Shown piece by piece: positions 10,395-19,969 of a stretch of DNA of 64,000 bases; within the stretch, counting starts at the first letter, position 1, and the number at the start of each line of letters is the position of its first letter. A model generated the notes under the pieces. It saw only the letters and a list, made by a program, of their open reading frames with translations, was not told where the DNA came from and did no database searches. Both the position numbers and the translations under genes were made by a program. The stretch is from Prevotellaceae bacterium UBA6398 (GTDB taxonomy: Bacteria > Bacteroidota > Bacteroidia > Bacteroidales > Bacteroidaceae): assembly GCA_002437495.1 (NCBI GenBank), contig DJQA01000003.1:311-64310 (forward strand), in the 5' to 3' direction.

Positions 10395-12539
10395 ATGAGA
10401 TATCTGAAATACATATCTGTTTTGATTATGTCTGCAATATGTGCAACGTCCAACATGGCAGCAGCTGAGGGGAATGACGACCTTCTGACTCCCGAAAGGC
10501 TATGGTCCATGGGCAGGATTGGAAGTGTGGCAGCTTCGCCCGACGGTAGGAAAATTGTTTACACCCTTACCAAATACAACATAAAAGAGAACAAGGGACA
10601 CACCTCCATATATATTAAGGACGTAAAAACCGGCGATGAAAGAAATCTTACCGCCGACAACGGCGGCAGCGAAAACGAGCCGGCGTTCATAGAAGGCGGC
10701 AACAAGATAGCCTACCTTGCCGCTTCTGACGGTGTGAGTCAGTTGTGGACCATGAACCTTGACGGAACAGAAAAACAATGCGTATCGAAAGAAAAAGACG
10801 ACATTGAAGGTTTTCTTTTCTCCCCCAACGGCAAACACGTTGTGATAATCCACCAAGTTCCAACCGAAACCTCCATAGCCAAAAACGACGATGATTTGCC
10901 AAAGGCTTCGGGAATGCTTATTAACGAACTTATGTACAAGCATTGGGACACGTATGTGCGCTCCATTCCGCACCCTTTCCTTGCAGAATTCAACAATGGA
11001 AAAGTTGAAAACGCCAAGGACATTTTGAAAGGGCTGCCATACGAGTGTCCAATGACTCCTTTCGGGGGCATGGAAGAGTTTGCGTGGAGTCCCGACTCAA
11101 AAAAACTCGCATATGTTATGCGCGCCAAGAAAGGCAGAGACTACGCCGTAAGCACAGACAGCGACATATATCTTTACGACATCACGGACGGCTCGTCTTT
11201 TAATCTGTGCAAACCAATTACAAGAGACATAAAGCAGCCCATAAAGATTGACTACACCCGCTCTCTTAAAGACCAGCGGATATACGATGGAGAAGACTGC
11301 AACCTGGGATACGATAATAATCCTAAATTCTCTCCAAACGGCAAGTTTATAGCATGGACCAGCATGAAGCGCGACGGATATGAAAGCGACCGAAACCGCT
11401 TGTGCGTATACGAGTTCGCAACACGCAACAAAACATATGTTACAGAAAGTTTTGACAGCGGAGTTGATAACTTTTTCTGGAAAGAAAACTCAAAAGAACT
11501 GCTGTTCGCCGGAGTATGGCACGGACGCACCAACATCTACGCAACCAACTTGAAAGGAAAAGTGCGTCAACTAACCGATGAGGTTTGCGATTATGCCCTT
11601 GCAGGCTATATTGCCTCAAACGGTAATCTGCTCGTAAAGCGGCACAGCATTAGCGAAGCCGATGACATTTTCTTTGTAAGTGCAAAAAAGGGCAAATCTG
11701 AAAGACTTACAAATGTCAACAAGGATACATACGAAAAAACAACATTCGGAAAAGTCGAGGAACGCTGGGTAAACACCGTTGACGGCAAGAAAGAACTGTG
11801 CTGGGTTGTGTATCCGCCCCACTTCGATGCAAATAAAAAATACCCCACGCTTCTGTTTTGCGAGGGAGGTCCGCAGTCTCCGGTAAGCCAGTTTTGGAGC
11901 TATCGTTGGAATTTTCAAATAATGGCAGCCAATGGGTATATAATCATAGCCCCCAACCGCCGCGGGCTTCCGGGCTTTGGCACAGAGTGGCTCGAGGAGA
12001 TTTCCGGCGACTACACCGGACTGTGCATGCAAGATTACCTGGCAGCCATCGACGACATTGCCAAGGAAAGCTATGTTGACAAAAACCGTTTGGGATGTGT
12101 TGGTGCAAGTTTCGGCGGATACAGTGTGTATTGGCTTGCAGGGCACCACGACAAACGTTTCAAATGCTTCATTGCCCACGATGGAATATTCAACACCCAA
12201 CAACAATATGTTGAAACCGAGGAAATGTGGTTTGCCAATTGGGACATGGGCTCAGCGCCATGGGTAAAACCCGGGGGAAAACTTCAAAAAGTATTCTCCG
12301 ATTCTCCCCATCTTTCTGTTGACAAATGGGATACCCCTATTCTGTGCATACACGGTCAGCGCGATTTCCGCATAGAATACACACAGGCCGAGTCGGCTTT
12401 CAACGCAGCACGCCTGCGAGGCATTCCCGCCCAATTACTGCTTTTCCCCGATGAAAACCACTGGGTACTGAAACCACAAAACGGCATAATGTGGCAACGC
12501 ACATTCTTCCGTTGGCTTGACAAATGGCTTAAAAAATAA
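10395..12539 (+). CDS. Secreted S9-family peptidase (DPP5-like)
   Basis: A protein of 714 residues from this ATG; a GTG at 10389 overlapping yidC is possible but adds only two residues and the signal peptide fits the ATG. A signal peptide (MRYLKYISVLIMSAICATS) is followed by a WD40-like beta-propeller (LTPERLWSMGRIGS...AWSPDSKKLAYVM) and a C-terminal alpha/beta hydrolase. The likely triad is S572 (GASFGGYS), D657 (HGQRDF) and H689 (DENHWV). The LTPERLWSMGRIG opening resembles dipeptidyl-peptidase 5 of Porphyromonas, which releases dipeptides in the periplasm; the exact specificity is inferred. It is probably co-transcribed with yidC and the MFS gene. Confidence 0.88.
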   Translation: MRYLKYISVLIMSAICATSNMAAAEGNDDLLTPERLWSMGRIGSVAASPDGRKIVYTLTKYNIKENKGHTSIYIKDVKTGDERNLTADNGGSENEPAFIEGGNKIAYLAASDGVSQLWTMNLDGTEKQCVSKEKDDIEGFLFSPNGKHVVIIHQVPTETSIAKNDDDLPKASGMLINELMYKHWDTYVRSIPHPFLAEFNNGKVENAKDILKGLPYECPMTPFGGMEEFAWSPDSKKLAYVMRAKKGRDYAVSTDSDIYLYDITDGSSFNLCKPITRDIKQPIKIDYTRSLKDQRIYDGEDCNLGYDNNPKFSPNGKFIAWTSMKRDGYESDRNRLCVYEFATRNKTYVTESFDSGVDNFFWKENSKELLFAGVWHGRTNIYATNLKGKVRQLTDEVCDYALAGYIASNGNLLVKRHSISEADDIFFVSAKKGKSERLTNVNKDTYEKTTFGKVEERWVNTVDGKKELCWVVYPPHFDANKKYPTLLFCEGGPQSPVSQFWSYRWNFQIMAANGYIIIAPNRRGLPGFGTEWLEEISGDYTGLCMQDYLAAIDDIAKESYVDKNRLGCVGASFGGYSVYWLAGHHDKRFKCFIAHDGIFNTQQQYVETEEMWFANWDMGSAPWVKPGGKLQKVFSDSPHLSVDKWDTPILCIHGQRDFRIEYTQAESAFNAARLRGIPAQLLLFPDENHWVLKPQNGIMWQRTFFRWLDKWLKK

Positions 12540-12545
12540 AAAGAT

Positions 12546-13913
12546 ATGACTGCAATAACCAGAAAACTCAACGACTCTGCGGTTGCCAGGTGGTCGGCAC
12601 TGTTCATAGTCGCCTTTACAATGATGGCGGCTTATTATGTGAACGACGTGATGGCTCCGCTGAAAGGAATGCTCGAAGGTCAGCTTCATTGGACAAGCGG
12701 GGAGTTCGGCATGTTTACCGGAGCATACAGCTTCCTAAACGTTTTCCTGCTTATGCTCATTTGGGGCGGACTTATCCTTGACAAATTCGGAATACGCTTC
12801 ACAGGCATACTCGCCACGGTACTTATGGTTGGCGGAACAACGGTTGAATACATCGCAATAACCACATACGGAGGAACAAGCGAGATGTTAATGGGATACA
12901 AACTTGATGTAATCATGGCATCCGCAGGATATTCCGTGTTTGGCGTGGGCGCAGAAGTGGCGGGAATTACCGTCAGCAAGATTATTGCAAAATGGTTCAA
13001 GGACAAAGAACTTGCATTGGCAATGGGTGTGCAGGTGGCTTTGGCGAGAATCGGTTCGCAAGTTGCATATGCGGTTGCGATTCCCATGGCACGCAGCTAC
13101 AACCTAAGCACTCCGCTTATGATTGGCGCCGTTTTGCTCATCGGCGGCATGATTTCGTTCATTGCATTCAGCTTTATGGACAGGAAGCTTGACCACCAGG
13201 TAAAGATTTCCGTAGAAAGTTCAGCTGACGAGAAATTCTCGTTCAAAGACGTAGTGGCAGTTGTAAAAAACCCCGGCTTTTGGCTCATTGCACTGCTATG
13301 CGTTCTATTCTATTCCTGCGTGTTCCCATTCCAAAAATTCGCCACAGAACTTATGATAACAAAATATGGGGTTAACGAAGACATAGCCGGAACATTTGCC
13401 GGTCTCCCTGCCCTCGGCGCACTCATATTAACACCGGTATTTGGCGGAATGATCGACCGCAAAGGCAAAGCCGCAAGCATAATGATGCTTGGCTCGCTAA
13501 TGCTTATCTGCGTGCATTTCATATATGCTCTTCCATTCATACACGCGGCATGGGTAGCTATAGCCCTTATGATTGTACTGGGAATTGCATTCTCGCTCGT
13601 ACCCTCCGCAATGTGGCCGAGCGTGGCAAAAATATTCCCTGTAAAGCAACTCGGCACAGCATACGCACTAATTTTCTTCATACAGAATATAGGCCTGTGG
13701 GGAATTCCTGCCCTTATTGGCCACATTCTTGAGAAATACTGCATCGTTGGCACTACCACAGAAAACGGTGTAACAACAAACCTATACAACTACACCCTGC
13801 CAATGTGCGTGTTCACAAGCATAGCAGTGCTCTCGCTCATCATTGCGCTTTGCCTTAAAGCCGCAGACAGGAAATATGGCTACAAACTCGAAGAGCCAAA
13901 CTTGAAAAAATAA
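12546..13913 (+). CDS. Major facilitator superfamily transporter
   Basis: A protein of 455 residues with about 12 hydrophobic segments. An MFS-type loop motif appears after helix 2 (LILDKFGIRFTG) and again after the central loop (GGMIDRKGKAASI). The middle cytoplasmic loop (about 215-240) is charged. Its substrate cannot be read from sequence. It starts 6 bp after the upstream peptidase stop, so a role in taking up peptides or other products of that enzyme is possible but unproven. A strong terminator follows. Confidence 0.85.
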   Translation: MTAITRKLNDSAVARWSALFIVAFTMMAAYYVNDVMAPLKGMLEGQLHWTSGEFGMFTGAYSFLNVFLLMLIWGGLILDKFGIRFTGILATVLMVGGTTVEYIAITTYGGTSEMLMGYKLDVIMASAGYSVFGVGAEVAGITVSKIIAKWFKDKELALAMGVQVALARIGSQVAYAVAIPMARSYNLSTPLMIGAVLLIGGMISFIAFSFMDRKLDHQVKISVESSADEKFSFKDVVAVVKNPGFWLIALLCVLFYSCVFPFQKFATELMITKYGVNEDIAGTFAGLPALGALILTPVFGGMIDRKGKAASIMMLGSLMLICVHFIYALPFIHAAWVAIALMIVLGIAFSLVPSAMWPSVAKIFPVKQLGTAYALIFFIQNIGLWGIPALIGHILEKYCIVGTTTENGVTTNLYNYTLPMCVFTSIAVLSLIIALCLKAADRKYGYKLEEPNLKK

Positions 13914-13940
13914 TCTTAATAATACAAGCCCGTCATAAAG

Positions 13941-13980
13941 GGTCGGCACATCACAAAAAGGTGCCGACCCTTATTTTTTA
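13941..13980 (+). terminator. Terminator of the pyrG-yidC operon
   Basis: GGGTCGGCAC pairs perfectly with GTGCCGACCC across a loop of about 11 bases and is followed by TTATTTTTTATTTTT. Confidence 0.93.
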
Positions 13981-14032
13981 TTTTTATTGGGGAACTTTGG
14001 AAAGGATGGGCAATCTTTGTTTTGCGGAAACC

Positions 14033-14136
14033 GTAGGGGCGAATGCCATACGCCCGAAGTGCACAAATTAATTATGGCGGCGGTTTGCTGTATGGTTCGG
14101 GCGGTGGTGTACAGGGCGGATGCCATACGCCCCTAC
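14033..14136. repeat. MITE-like palindromic element, copy 2 (about 104 bp)
   Basis: It opens GTAGGGGCGAATGCCATACG and closes GGATGCCATACGCCCCTAC, forming imperfect terminal inverted repeats like copy 1 at 276-385. As with copy 1, a 21-bp cluster follows about 50 bp to the right. No coding capacity was recognised. Confidence 0.65.
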
Positions 14137-14187
14137 AAATAAAGCAAAACCTTAATCGACGGTTCTTTCCCAAACATCCCGAAAACT

Positions 14188-14268
14188 ACATTTGATGCCG
14201 AAAAAACTACATGGGACATAGGAAAAATTACATCAGACATAGGAAAAACTACATCAGACCTTTTTTTT
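14188..14268 (+). repeat. 21-bp tandem intergenic element, cluster C
   Basis: Units start at 14188, 14209, 14230 and 14251 (cores ACATTTGATGC, ACATGGGACAT, ACATCAGACAT, ACATCAGACCT), ending in a T8 run. The left flank, TTTCCCAAACATCCCGAAAA, matches the flank of clusters A and E in the same relative position. Confidence 0.85.
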
Positions 14269-14396
14269 GACCGCCATAACGTTGTATAAAGCATTAACTT
14301 ACAAACCTTACCGCAAACCTCGCCACTGCAAGAAATCCAAGTACTCAGCCGTCCCTTAAAAACTACGTTTCAACGGTATATTCATGTTCATACGCC

Positions 14397-14500
14397 TATT
14401 TTGCAAAGAAAGGGCCTCCTGAGCCGACCTTATTTGACTAAGGGGGCTTACTTTTTAAAAAAATCATCCGCAACGCCTGTTCATGGGCATTGCGGATAGG
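14397..14500 (+). ncRNA. Possible small RNA with two hairpins
   Basis: Within the 13981-14705 gap, a near-match to a -7 box (TATTTTG, one base short) at 14397 precedes a hairpin at 14422-14448 (AGCC...CCTTA / TAAGG...GGCT) with a T5 run at 14452. A second hairpin at 14466-14497 pairs ATCCGCAA-CGCC with GGC-ATTGCGGAT. The arrangement looks like a short terminated transcript. No known RNA family was recognised, and either hairpin could simply be a leftover terminator. Confidence 0.25.
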
Positions 14501-14653
14501 CTTTGTATGCTATTTTGAGTTTTAGCTGACAGCAATATTTTCTTTTACATGAAATTTTTACTCGAATTATTATATTAACAGACAAAATGTCTTATCAATA
14601 AACCAAAAAGAATGATTTTTGAGTTTTCAACGTTTATTACCCATTATTTTTGC

Positions 14654-14661
14654 TAACTTTG
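14654..14661 (+). promoter_or_regulatory. -7 element of the lipoprotein/DUF5723 pair
   Basis: TAACTTTG is a perfect -7 consensus, 45 bp before the ATG. A weak GTTT lies 18 bp upstream. Confidence 0.6.
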
Positions 14662-14705
14662 CAGAAATTAAAATACCATTATGTTAATATATTAAATCAA
14701 AATCA

Positions 14706-16451
14706 ATGGGAAGCAAACATCTTTCTCACCATCGGCTGTACCCTGTGTTCGTTGCAGGTGCATTAGCTTTAGCAGGCTGCACGGACGGAGATTTCAGCTT
14801 TGACAACATCGATGCCACAATGGGCTTCGGTGGAGATTCACTCGTTATTCCTAACAGTTCAACAGAAAACATTCAGCTAAAAGATGTCCTTGAACTCGAA
14901 CAGGATGGAAGCGTGGAACTTGACGGCGAAGGCAATTATGTATTCAAACTTGCAGGTGCGGATGTTGCCCCGGCAAAACCATTTGTGGAAAAAATAAAAC
15001 TTAATCCGGGAAAATCAACAAGCCAAACAATCTACGTGCCTGCCGTTACCGGAGAAATCAAGCCCATTACCTTAGCTACATATGAATACCACGGCAATTC
15101 AAGCGAGGTAATTGAACTTGATAACGTTTTGTCCAGCAAATCTCCGTTCAAGTTGACTTTCAACTTCCCTTCTGATTTGAGCAAACACGTCAGCATAAAG
15201 ACGATGACCATAAATATGCCCGGTTACCTAATGATAGACAACAACATCACAGCAACATCCGGCACCGTGAAATTCGACAAAAACAACAACACGCTTACAT
15301 TGAACAATGTAAACACCGCATCGCCTTTGGTGATATACATTCCTGTTATGGGAGCCAACTTCAAGGGAACCGATACCTCGCTTGGCAAACTTAGCGAAAT
15401 TAAAAACGGCAAAATAGACTTGAACGGCGAATTCAAGATTGGGTTGCAAACACAAACTGTTAAACCATCTACCAATAACTATAAAATAAGCATCGGAATT
15501 GACCTGCCACAATTAACAATTACCCAAGCAACCGGCAGGTTCAACCCCAAAATAGACATTACAAACTTTGGCAGCGTAAATGTTAACGGCGTGCCCGACT
15601 TCCTGTCTGACGGCAACGTAAAGGTCGACCTGTATAATCCGCAGATCCTATTCACGGTTAACAACAATATGGACATTGCTGCCACAATATCAAAGGCAAA
15701 AATAATATCCTATAAACAAGGCAGCACTATTGCCACCGTCAGCCTTCCGGATATAAACATACACAAAAACACTGTAACAAAGATATGCGTGTGTCGTAAG
15801 AAGACAGACGACCTTACGAAACTTTACGGCGCAGAAAACGTTTATGTCGTGCCAAACCTGTCAGACATTGTATATACCATACCCGACATTGTAAAAATAG
15901 ATGGTATAGAGGTGAAGACCGACGTAACCCAAACCGGAACAATTGAATTTGGAAAACAATATAACGTAAAACCATCATACAAAGTAAACGCCCCCTTGGC
16001 ATTCTCAGAGAATGCAAGTATAGTATATACCGATAATTTTGACGGATGGAACGACGACATTAAAAACATCGACTTATCAGAAAAAACATATCTGCTGCTC
16101 ACGGGAGATGCCGAGAGCAAATTGCCAATGTACCTCACCGTTGGCGTAAAGCCCATTGACGTAAATGGCAAAGACATTAGCGAAAAAATTAATGTGGAAA
16201 TACCCAACAAGGTAATAGGTTCATCCGATGGTGAAACCCCCGCTAAATCGAATGTGATAATAAAAGTAACCCAAAAGGAGAAAGGCGCGCTCAAGGAACT
16301 CGATGGTATTAAGTTCACTGTAACCGGCTCGGCAAAAACAGACGGCAAAAACCCCATAGAGGGCATAACACTCAACGCGTCAAAGCACACTCTGAAATTA
16401 AATAACATTAAAGTGAAACTCGTGGGGACGGTTATAGCCGATTTCAACTGA
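14706..16451 (+). CDS. Large predicted lipoprotein of unknown function
   Basis: A protein of 581 residues. The N-terminus is a lipoprotein signal (VAGALALAGC; lipidated Cys about residue 25) followed by an acidic linker. The rest is rich in beta-strand-forming sequence with repeated stretches of threonine, asparagine and valine, suggesting an all-beta, possibly multi-domain surface or periplasmic protein. No catalytic motif was recognised. It is 27 bp upstream of a DUF5723 outer-membrane barrel gene and the two share a promoter and terminator, so they probably work as a lipoprotein-barrel pair in the outer membrane. Confidence 0.75.
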   Translation: MGSKHLSHHRLYPVFVAGALALAGCTDGDFSFDNIDATMGFGGDSLVIPNSSTENIQLKDVLELEQDGSVELDGEGNYVFKLAGADVAPAKPFVEKIKLNPGKSTSQTIYVPAVTGEIKPITLATYEYHGNSSEVIELDNVLSSKSPFKLTFNFPSDLSKHVSIKTMTINMPGYLMIDNNITATSGTVKFDKNNNTLTLNNVNTASPLVIYIPVMGANFKGTDTSLGKLSEIKNGKIDLNGEFKIGLQTQTVKPSTNNYKISIGIDLPQLTITQATGRFNPKIDITNFGSVNVNGVPDFLSDGNVKVDLYNPQILFTVNNNMDIAATISKAKIISYKQGSTIATVSLPDINIHKNTVTKICVCRKKTDDLTKLYGAENVYVVPNLSDIVYTIPDIVKIDGIEVKTDVTQTGTIEFGKQYNVKPSYKVNAPLAFSENASIVYTDNFDGWNDDIKNIDLSEKTYLLLTGDAESKLPMYLTVGVKPIDVNGKDISEKINVEIPNKVIGSSDGETPAKSNVIIKVTQKEKGALKELDGIKFTVTGSAKTDGKNPIEGITLNASKHTLKLNNIKVKLVGTVIADFN

Positions 16452-16478
16452 TAATAATACCAACATTATATACTTATT

Positions 16479-17897
16479 ATGAAACTGGTACATAAAAAAT
16501 ACATAATAGCCGCTGCAATGCTTGCCTCTTCGGCAAATATTATGGCGCAGGGCATTAACTCCGCCTACTACACTAACGACTACAAGTTCCGCCACACAAT
16601 GAACCCTGCTTTCGCCAACGAGCAAAGCTATTTCTCAATACCGGCACTTGGCAACATAAACGTAAACATGCATGGCAACTTCGGCTATCAGGATGTTGTG
16701 AGAAGCAACCCGTGGTATGGCAACGGTAGCGACAAGAAGAAAACCACCTTCATGCACCCCGACATTTCAGTAAAAGACGCACTCAACGGCTTCAGCAAGG
16801 GCAACAACCGCATTCTTGGCGACATAGGTATAACTATTCTATCGGCCGGCTTCAAAGCTTTCGGCGGGTACAACACCATAGAATTAAACTCCAAAAGTTC
16901 CGTAGGTGTGTCTATTCCATACGAAATGTTCGAGTTTGCAAAAAACACAGGCTACAAAACCTACAACATTGGCGATATCAACGCGCGTGTACAGTCGTAT
17001 GCCGAAATTGCTCTTGGCCACTCTCGCCAAATTAACGACAAGCTGCGTGTGGGTGCAAAGCTGAAATTCCTGTTAGGCGTAGGGCGTGCCGATGTGCAGT
17101 TCAAAGACATAAAAGCCGACCTCGCGTCCAACGAAAAATGGATAATATCAGGCAATGCAAAGGCAAACGTGTCGATGAAAGGCTTCGAGTTCAAATCGGA
17201 AGAGAAAGAGTATAACAATCCTAACCATGGCAACAGCGGAGAATATGAAACCATCGACGACATCGACTTCGATGGAGCCGGCTTGGGCGGCTTTGGTATG
17301 GCCGTGGACCTGGGAGGTGTTTACAAGATAAACGACGACTGGACCGTAAACGCCGCACTGCTCGACCTCGGGTTCATTGGCTGGAGCAACAACGTTACAG
17401 CCGTAAACAAGGCAAACAAGTTTGAATTCAACGGTTTCCACGACACATCCGTCAGCACTGACCACGGCGCTACAATCGACGACAAAATCGACGACTATGA
17501 CGACCAGTTGAAGGATTTCGCCAACCTTACCGACGAGGGCAACAAGGGAGGCCGTAGCACCGGCATTGGCGCAACGCTGAACGTGGGTTGCGAATACAAC
17601 CTGCCGGTATATCGCAAGATGACATTCGGCTTCCTGAGCAGCACACGCATCAACGGACCATACACATGGACCGAAGGCAGACTCAGTGCCAATTGGACTC
17701 CGATGAAATGGATTGACGGAGGCGTTAACCTTGCTGTTAACAGCTTCACAACAAGCATGGGATGGGCACTCAACATACATCCCAAAGGCTACAACTTTTT
17801 TATAGGCATGGACCACATTCTCGGCAAAATGAGCAAGGAAGGCATTCCACTTAGCTCAAACGCCAATGTAAACGTGGGAATGAGCATAACATGGTAG
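16479..17897 (+). CDS. DUF5723-family outer membrane protein
   Basis: A protein of 472 residues. A signal peptide ends near ANIMAQ; the mature start GINSAYYTNDYKFRHTMNPA and the recurring aromatic-ended strands are typical of DUF5723, a Bacteroidetes family of predicted beta-barrels distantly like PorV/FadL proteins. The C-terminus ends NVNVGMSITW, with the terminal aromatic usual in outer-membrane barrels. Function of the family is unknown to me. It is the second gene after the lipoprotein and ends just before a strong terminator. Confidence 0.8.
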   Translation: MKLVHKKYIIAAAMLASSANIMAQGINSAYYTNDYKFRHTMNPAFANEQSYFSIPALGNINVNMHGNFGYQDVVRSNPWYGNGSDKKKTTFMHPDISVKDALNGFSKGNNRILGDIGITILSAGFKAFGGYNTIELNSKSSVGVSIPYEMFEFAKNTGYKTYNIGDINARVQSYAEIALGHSRQINDKLRVGAKLKFLLGVGRADVQFKDIKADLASNEKWIISGNAKANVSMKGFEFKSEEKEYNNPNHGNSGEYETIDDIDFDGAGLGGFGMAVDLGGVYKINDDWTVNAALLDLGFIGWSNNVTAVNKANKFEFNGFHDTSVSTDHGATIDDKIDDYDDQLKDFANLTDEGNKGGRSTGIGATLNVGCEYNLPVYRKMTFGFLSSTRINGPYTWTEGRLSANWTPMKWIDGGVNLAVNSFTTSMGWALNIHPKGYNFFIGMDHILGKMSKEGIPLSSNANVNVGMSITW

Positions 17898-17952
17898 CAT
17901 ATAACAATCCAAAATAATTGCAAAACACTTTGCAACAACAAGTAAGTATGGT

Positions 17953-17993
17953 GTCCGCATTCAAGCAAACAGTGAATGCGGACGCTTTTTTTT
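17953..17993 (+). terminator. Terminator of the lipoprotein/DUF5723 operon
   Basis: GTCCGCATTC pairs perfectly with GAATGCGGAC across an 11-base loop, followed by GC and eight T residues. Confidence 0.93.
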
Positions 17994-18159
17994 GCCGCAT
18001 ACACAGGCATACTGCCCAAAAAGGCGACATGGCGTTTTAACCTGCGCAAACCGAAAAAGCAGCAAAACAACGCAATTTGCTGATTTTTAACATTTTACCG
18101 GCTTACGAAAAAAGTTACATAACTCTCTGTTTTTCACATATTTGTAAGCAGCAAAAACT

Positions 18160-18243
18160 ATGTCCGACATAGTTTTTTTTACATCAGACATGGTTTTTCC
18201 TACATAGGACATGGATTTTCCGATGTCCTATGTAATTTTGACA
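18160..18243 (-). repeat. 21-bp tandem intergenic element, cluster D
   Basis: Units start at 18160, 18181, 18202 and 18223 (cores ATGTCCGACAT, ACATCAGACAT, ACATAGGACAT, ATGTCCTATGT). The last two cores are perfect inverted copies. On the minus strand the element is followed by TTTTTGCTGCTTACAAATAT, matching the right flank of clusters A and B, which sets the orientation. Nothing else was recognised between 17994 and the promoter at 18483. Confidence 0.85.
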
Positions 18244-18482
18244 ATAAGCATAGCAAAGACATATAACCTACAGGCGATAACTGCATTCGGGAGTGAAACA
18301 TGATTTTTGCCTTATGTGCCACATCGGCTTTATCCTTGAAAAAAAACGGATTGCAAATATAAAGCATGCGCCATTTACTAAAATTACAAATGCAATAACA
18401 CCATGCAAAACAAAATATTAATCTTTCCTGCTGTTTTTTCATTAAATTGCCGCTTTCTCATCACATGCAGGGCAAAAAGTTG

Positions 18483-18490
18483 TATTTTTG
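18483..18490 (+). promoter_or_regulatory. -7 element of the AraC-type regulator gene
   Basis: TATTTTTG fits the -7 consensus. A start near 18497 places the ATG at 18528 just downstream, while the upstream in-frame ATGs would lie before the transcript. Confidence 0.5.
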
Positions 18491-18527
18491 CATTCAGAAA
18501 ACAAGAGTATTGCATCATGCTCGCCGT

Positions 18528-19745
18528 ATGAAAACTTTGTTCCTGTTTCAATTCGCCAGTTTCATTTTCATGCTGGTAAATGCGTTCATCATAGGCATTG
18601 CCAGACTGCAGGTGAAATGGGTCAGCCGACGCTACGAGCAGTCGCGTTGGCTGTTGTTCGCCGGCATAATGGGGTTGGCGGCGCAATACTTCATACAGAT
18701 GCGCTATGGGTTCAGGGCAGCGGGAGACGCCCAGGGCGCGGTAGTCAACGTAATTATCTACACACCCTGCTTCACGTTGACATCCATGGCAATCTACAAC
18801 CTTGAAGCCACCCACACCCGCCGCAGAAAGATGAGTTTTGTTTGCGGTGGCATATATGCCGCCATACTGGCTTGTTTCTGCATAGGTTTCCTGCAAAGCG
18901 GCAGCCTGCACATAGGCGCGTGGCTATATGCAATGCTCGCCCTGTTTTTGGCGTGCGTGGTATACTGCATCTGCACCATAATATGCGAGTTGGTAAGGCG
19001 GCGCAACATACTCGAAACCATGACGGGCGGAGACCTTGTACCCTATGTGCGCTACGCCCAAACCGGTTTGCTTATCCTCTTGCTTACAGTCCTTGTTGTA
19101 TCGTTCGCCATAATATCCACCAAGCTGCTGTGTTTTGTGGCTCCTTTCGCCCTGCTATCCCTTTTGTTCTTTGTAATGAATTTCGTGGCTTTGGGCAACA
19201 GTTATGTCCCAACCGACGAACTGCTTAACGCGGAAGAGGAACTGCGGGAAACACCATCCGCTGAAAAGCCCGATGTTACCATGCAAGAGGACAAGGGAAA
19301 CGAACCGCCGCAAAACCATCAGCCATGCCTGCTACAGGATTCCAACCCATTGCTACCCGATGATCGCATAAAACTTATAAGAATGCGTTTGGACGGATGG
19401 TGCGACGGTTTCGGCTACAAAGACAGCACGGTAAACCTGCTCTCGCTGTCGCGCTCCCTAAGTTTGCCCAAAGGCGAGTTGAGCCGTTTCTTTGATCAAT
19501 GTCTCAAAACCAACTTCCGTATATGGCTAAGCGACATACGGTTCTGCGCGGCAAAGAAGATGATGCTCGACTTTCCCGACTACAGCAATGACATCATATC
19601 TTCCGAGTGCGGTTTCTCATCGCGCACACACCTATACCGCATATTCAAGGCAAGAGAAGGCTGCACGCCGATTGTATGGCGCGAGCGGCAGCTTGCTCTT
19701 CGCAACAACAGTTGCAACGAGCCTGACCCCGGCGAAAACGTTTAG
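18528..19745 (+). CDS. Membrane-anchored AraC-family regulator
   Basis: A protein of 405 residues from this ATG. The reading frame extends 27 codons upstream, but those precede the likely promoter and the hydrophobic start MKTLFLFQFASFIFMLVNAF is a better N-terminus. About six to seven membrane segments occupy residues 1-235. An acidic linker follows, then an AraC-type double helix-turn-helix (LSLSRSLSLPKGELSRFF ... DIISSECGFSSRTHLYRIFK). Such proteins sense a signal at the membrane and bind DNA directly. The gene is oriented toward the BspA gene, whose upstream region holds iterated 11-bp sites; regulation of that gene is a reasonable guess only. Confidence 0.85.
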   Translation: MKTLFLFQFASFIFMLVNAFIIGIARLQVKWVSRRYEQSRWLLFAGIMGLAAQYFIQMRYGFRAAGDAQGAVVNVIIYTPCFTLTSMAIYNLEATHTRRRKMSFVCGGIYAAILACFCIGFLQSGSLHIGAWLYAMLALFLACVVYCICTIICELVRRRNILETMTGGDLVPYVRYAQTGLLILLLTVLVVSFAIISTKLLCFVAPFALLSLLFFVMNFVALGNSYVPTDELLNAEEELRETPSAEKPDVTMQEDKGNEPPQNHQPCLLQDSNPLLPDDRIKLIRMRLDGWCDGFGYKDSTVNLLSLSRSLSLPKGELSRFFDQCLKTNFRIWLSDIRFCAAKKMMLDFPDYSNDIISSECGFSSRTHLYRIFKAREGCTPIVWRERQLALRNNSCNEPDPGENV

Positions 19746-19821
19746 TAAGGCAAGCCGCCCGGCGGGAAAGCCGCAGGTAAGAATGCTGCATGCCGCATGA
19801 TGAAATTACATTGCGGCCCGG

Positions 19822-19948
19822 TGTCTCTTTGCGTTCGGATCCTTAAATTGTGTGAAGCCGCGTGTTGCGGCTTAGGCAAGATGTCTCCTTGGCACCAAAG
19901 AGACACCTTTTTTGTACGAAAGAGACACACTTGCATACCAAAGCGACA
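19822..19948 (+). repeat. Iterated CCAAAGAGACA sites upstream of bspA-like gene
   Basis: Five copies of an 11-bp motif are present: two inverted (TGTCTCTTTGC at 19822, TGTCTCCTTGG at 19882) and three direct (CCAAAGAGACA at 19895, CGAAAGAGACA at 19917, CCAAAGCGACA at 19938). The direct copies are 22 and 21 bp apart. Copies 2 and 3 form a hairpin followed by CCTTTTTT, like an intrinsic terminator for the regulator gene. The last site ends about 20 bp before the -7 box of the next gene. Possible roles are operator sites or another intergenic repeat family. Confidence 0.6.
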
Positions 19949-19969
19949 GCTTGTTTCGGGGATAAAATC

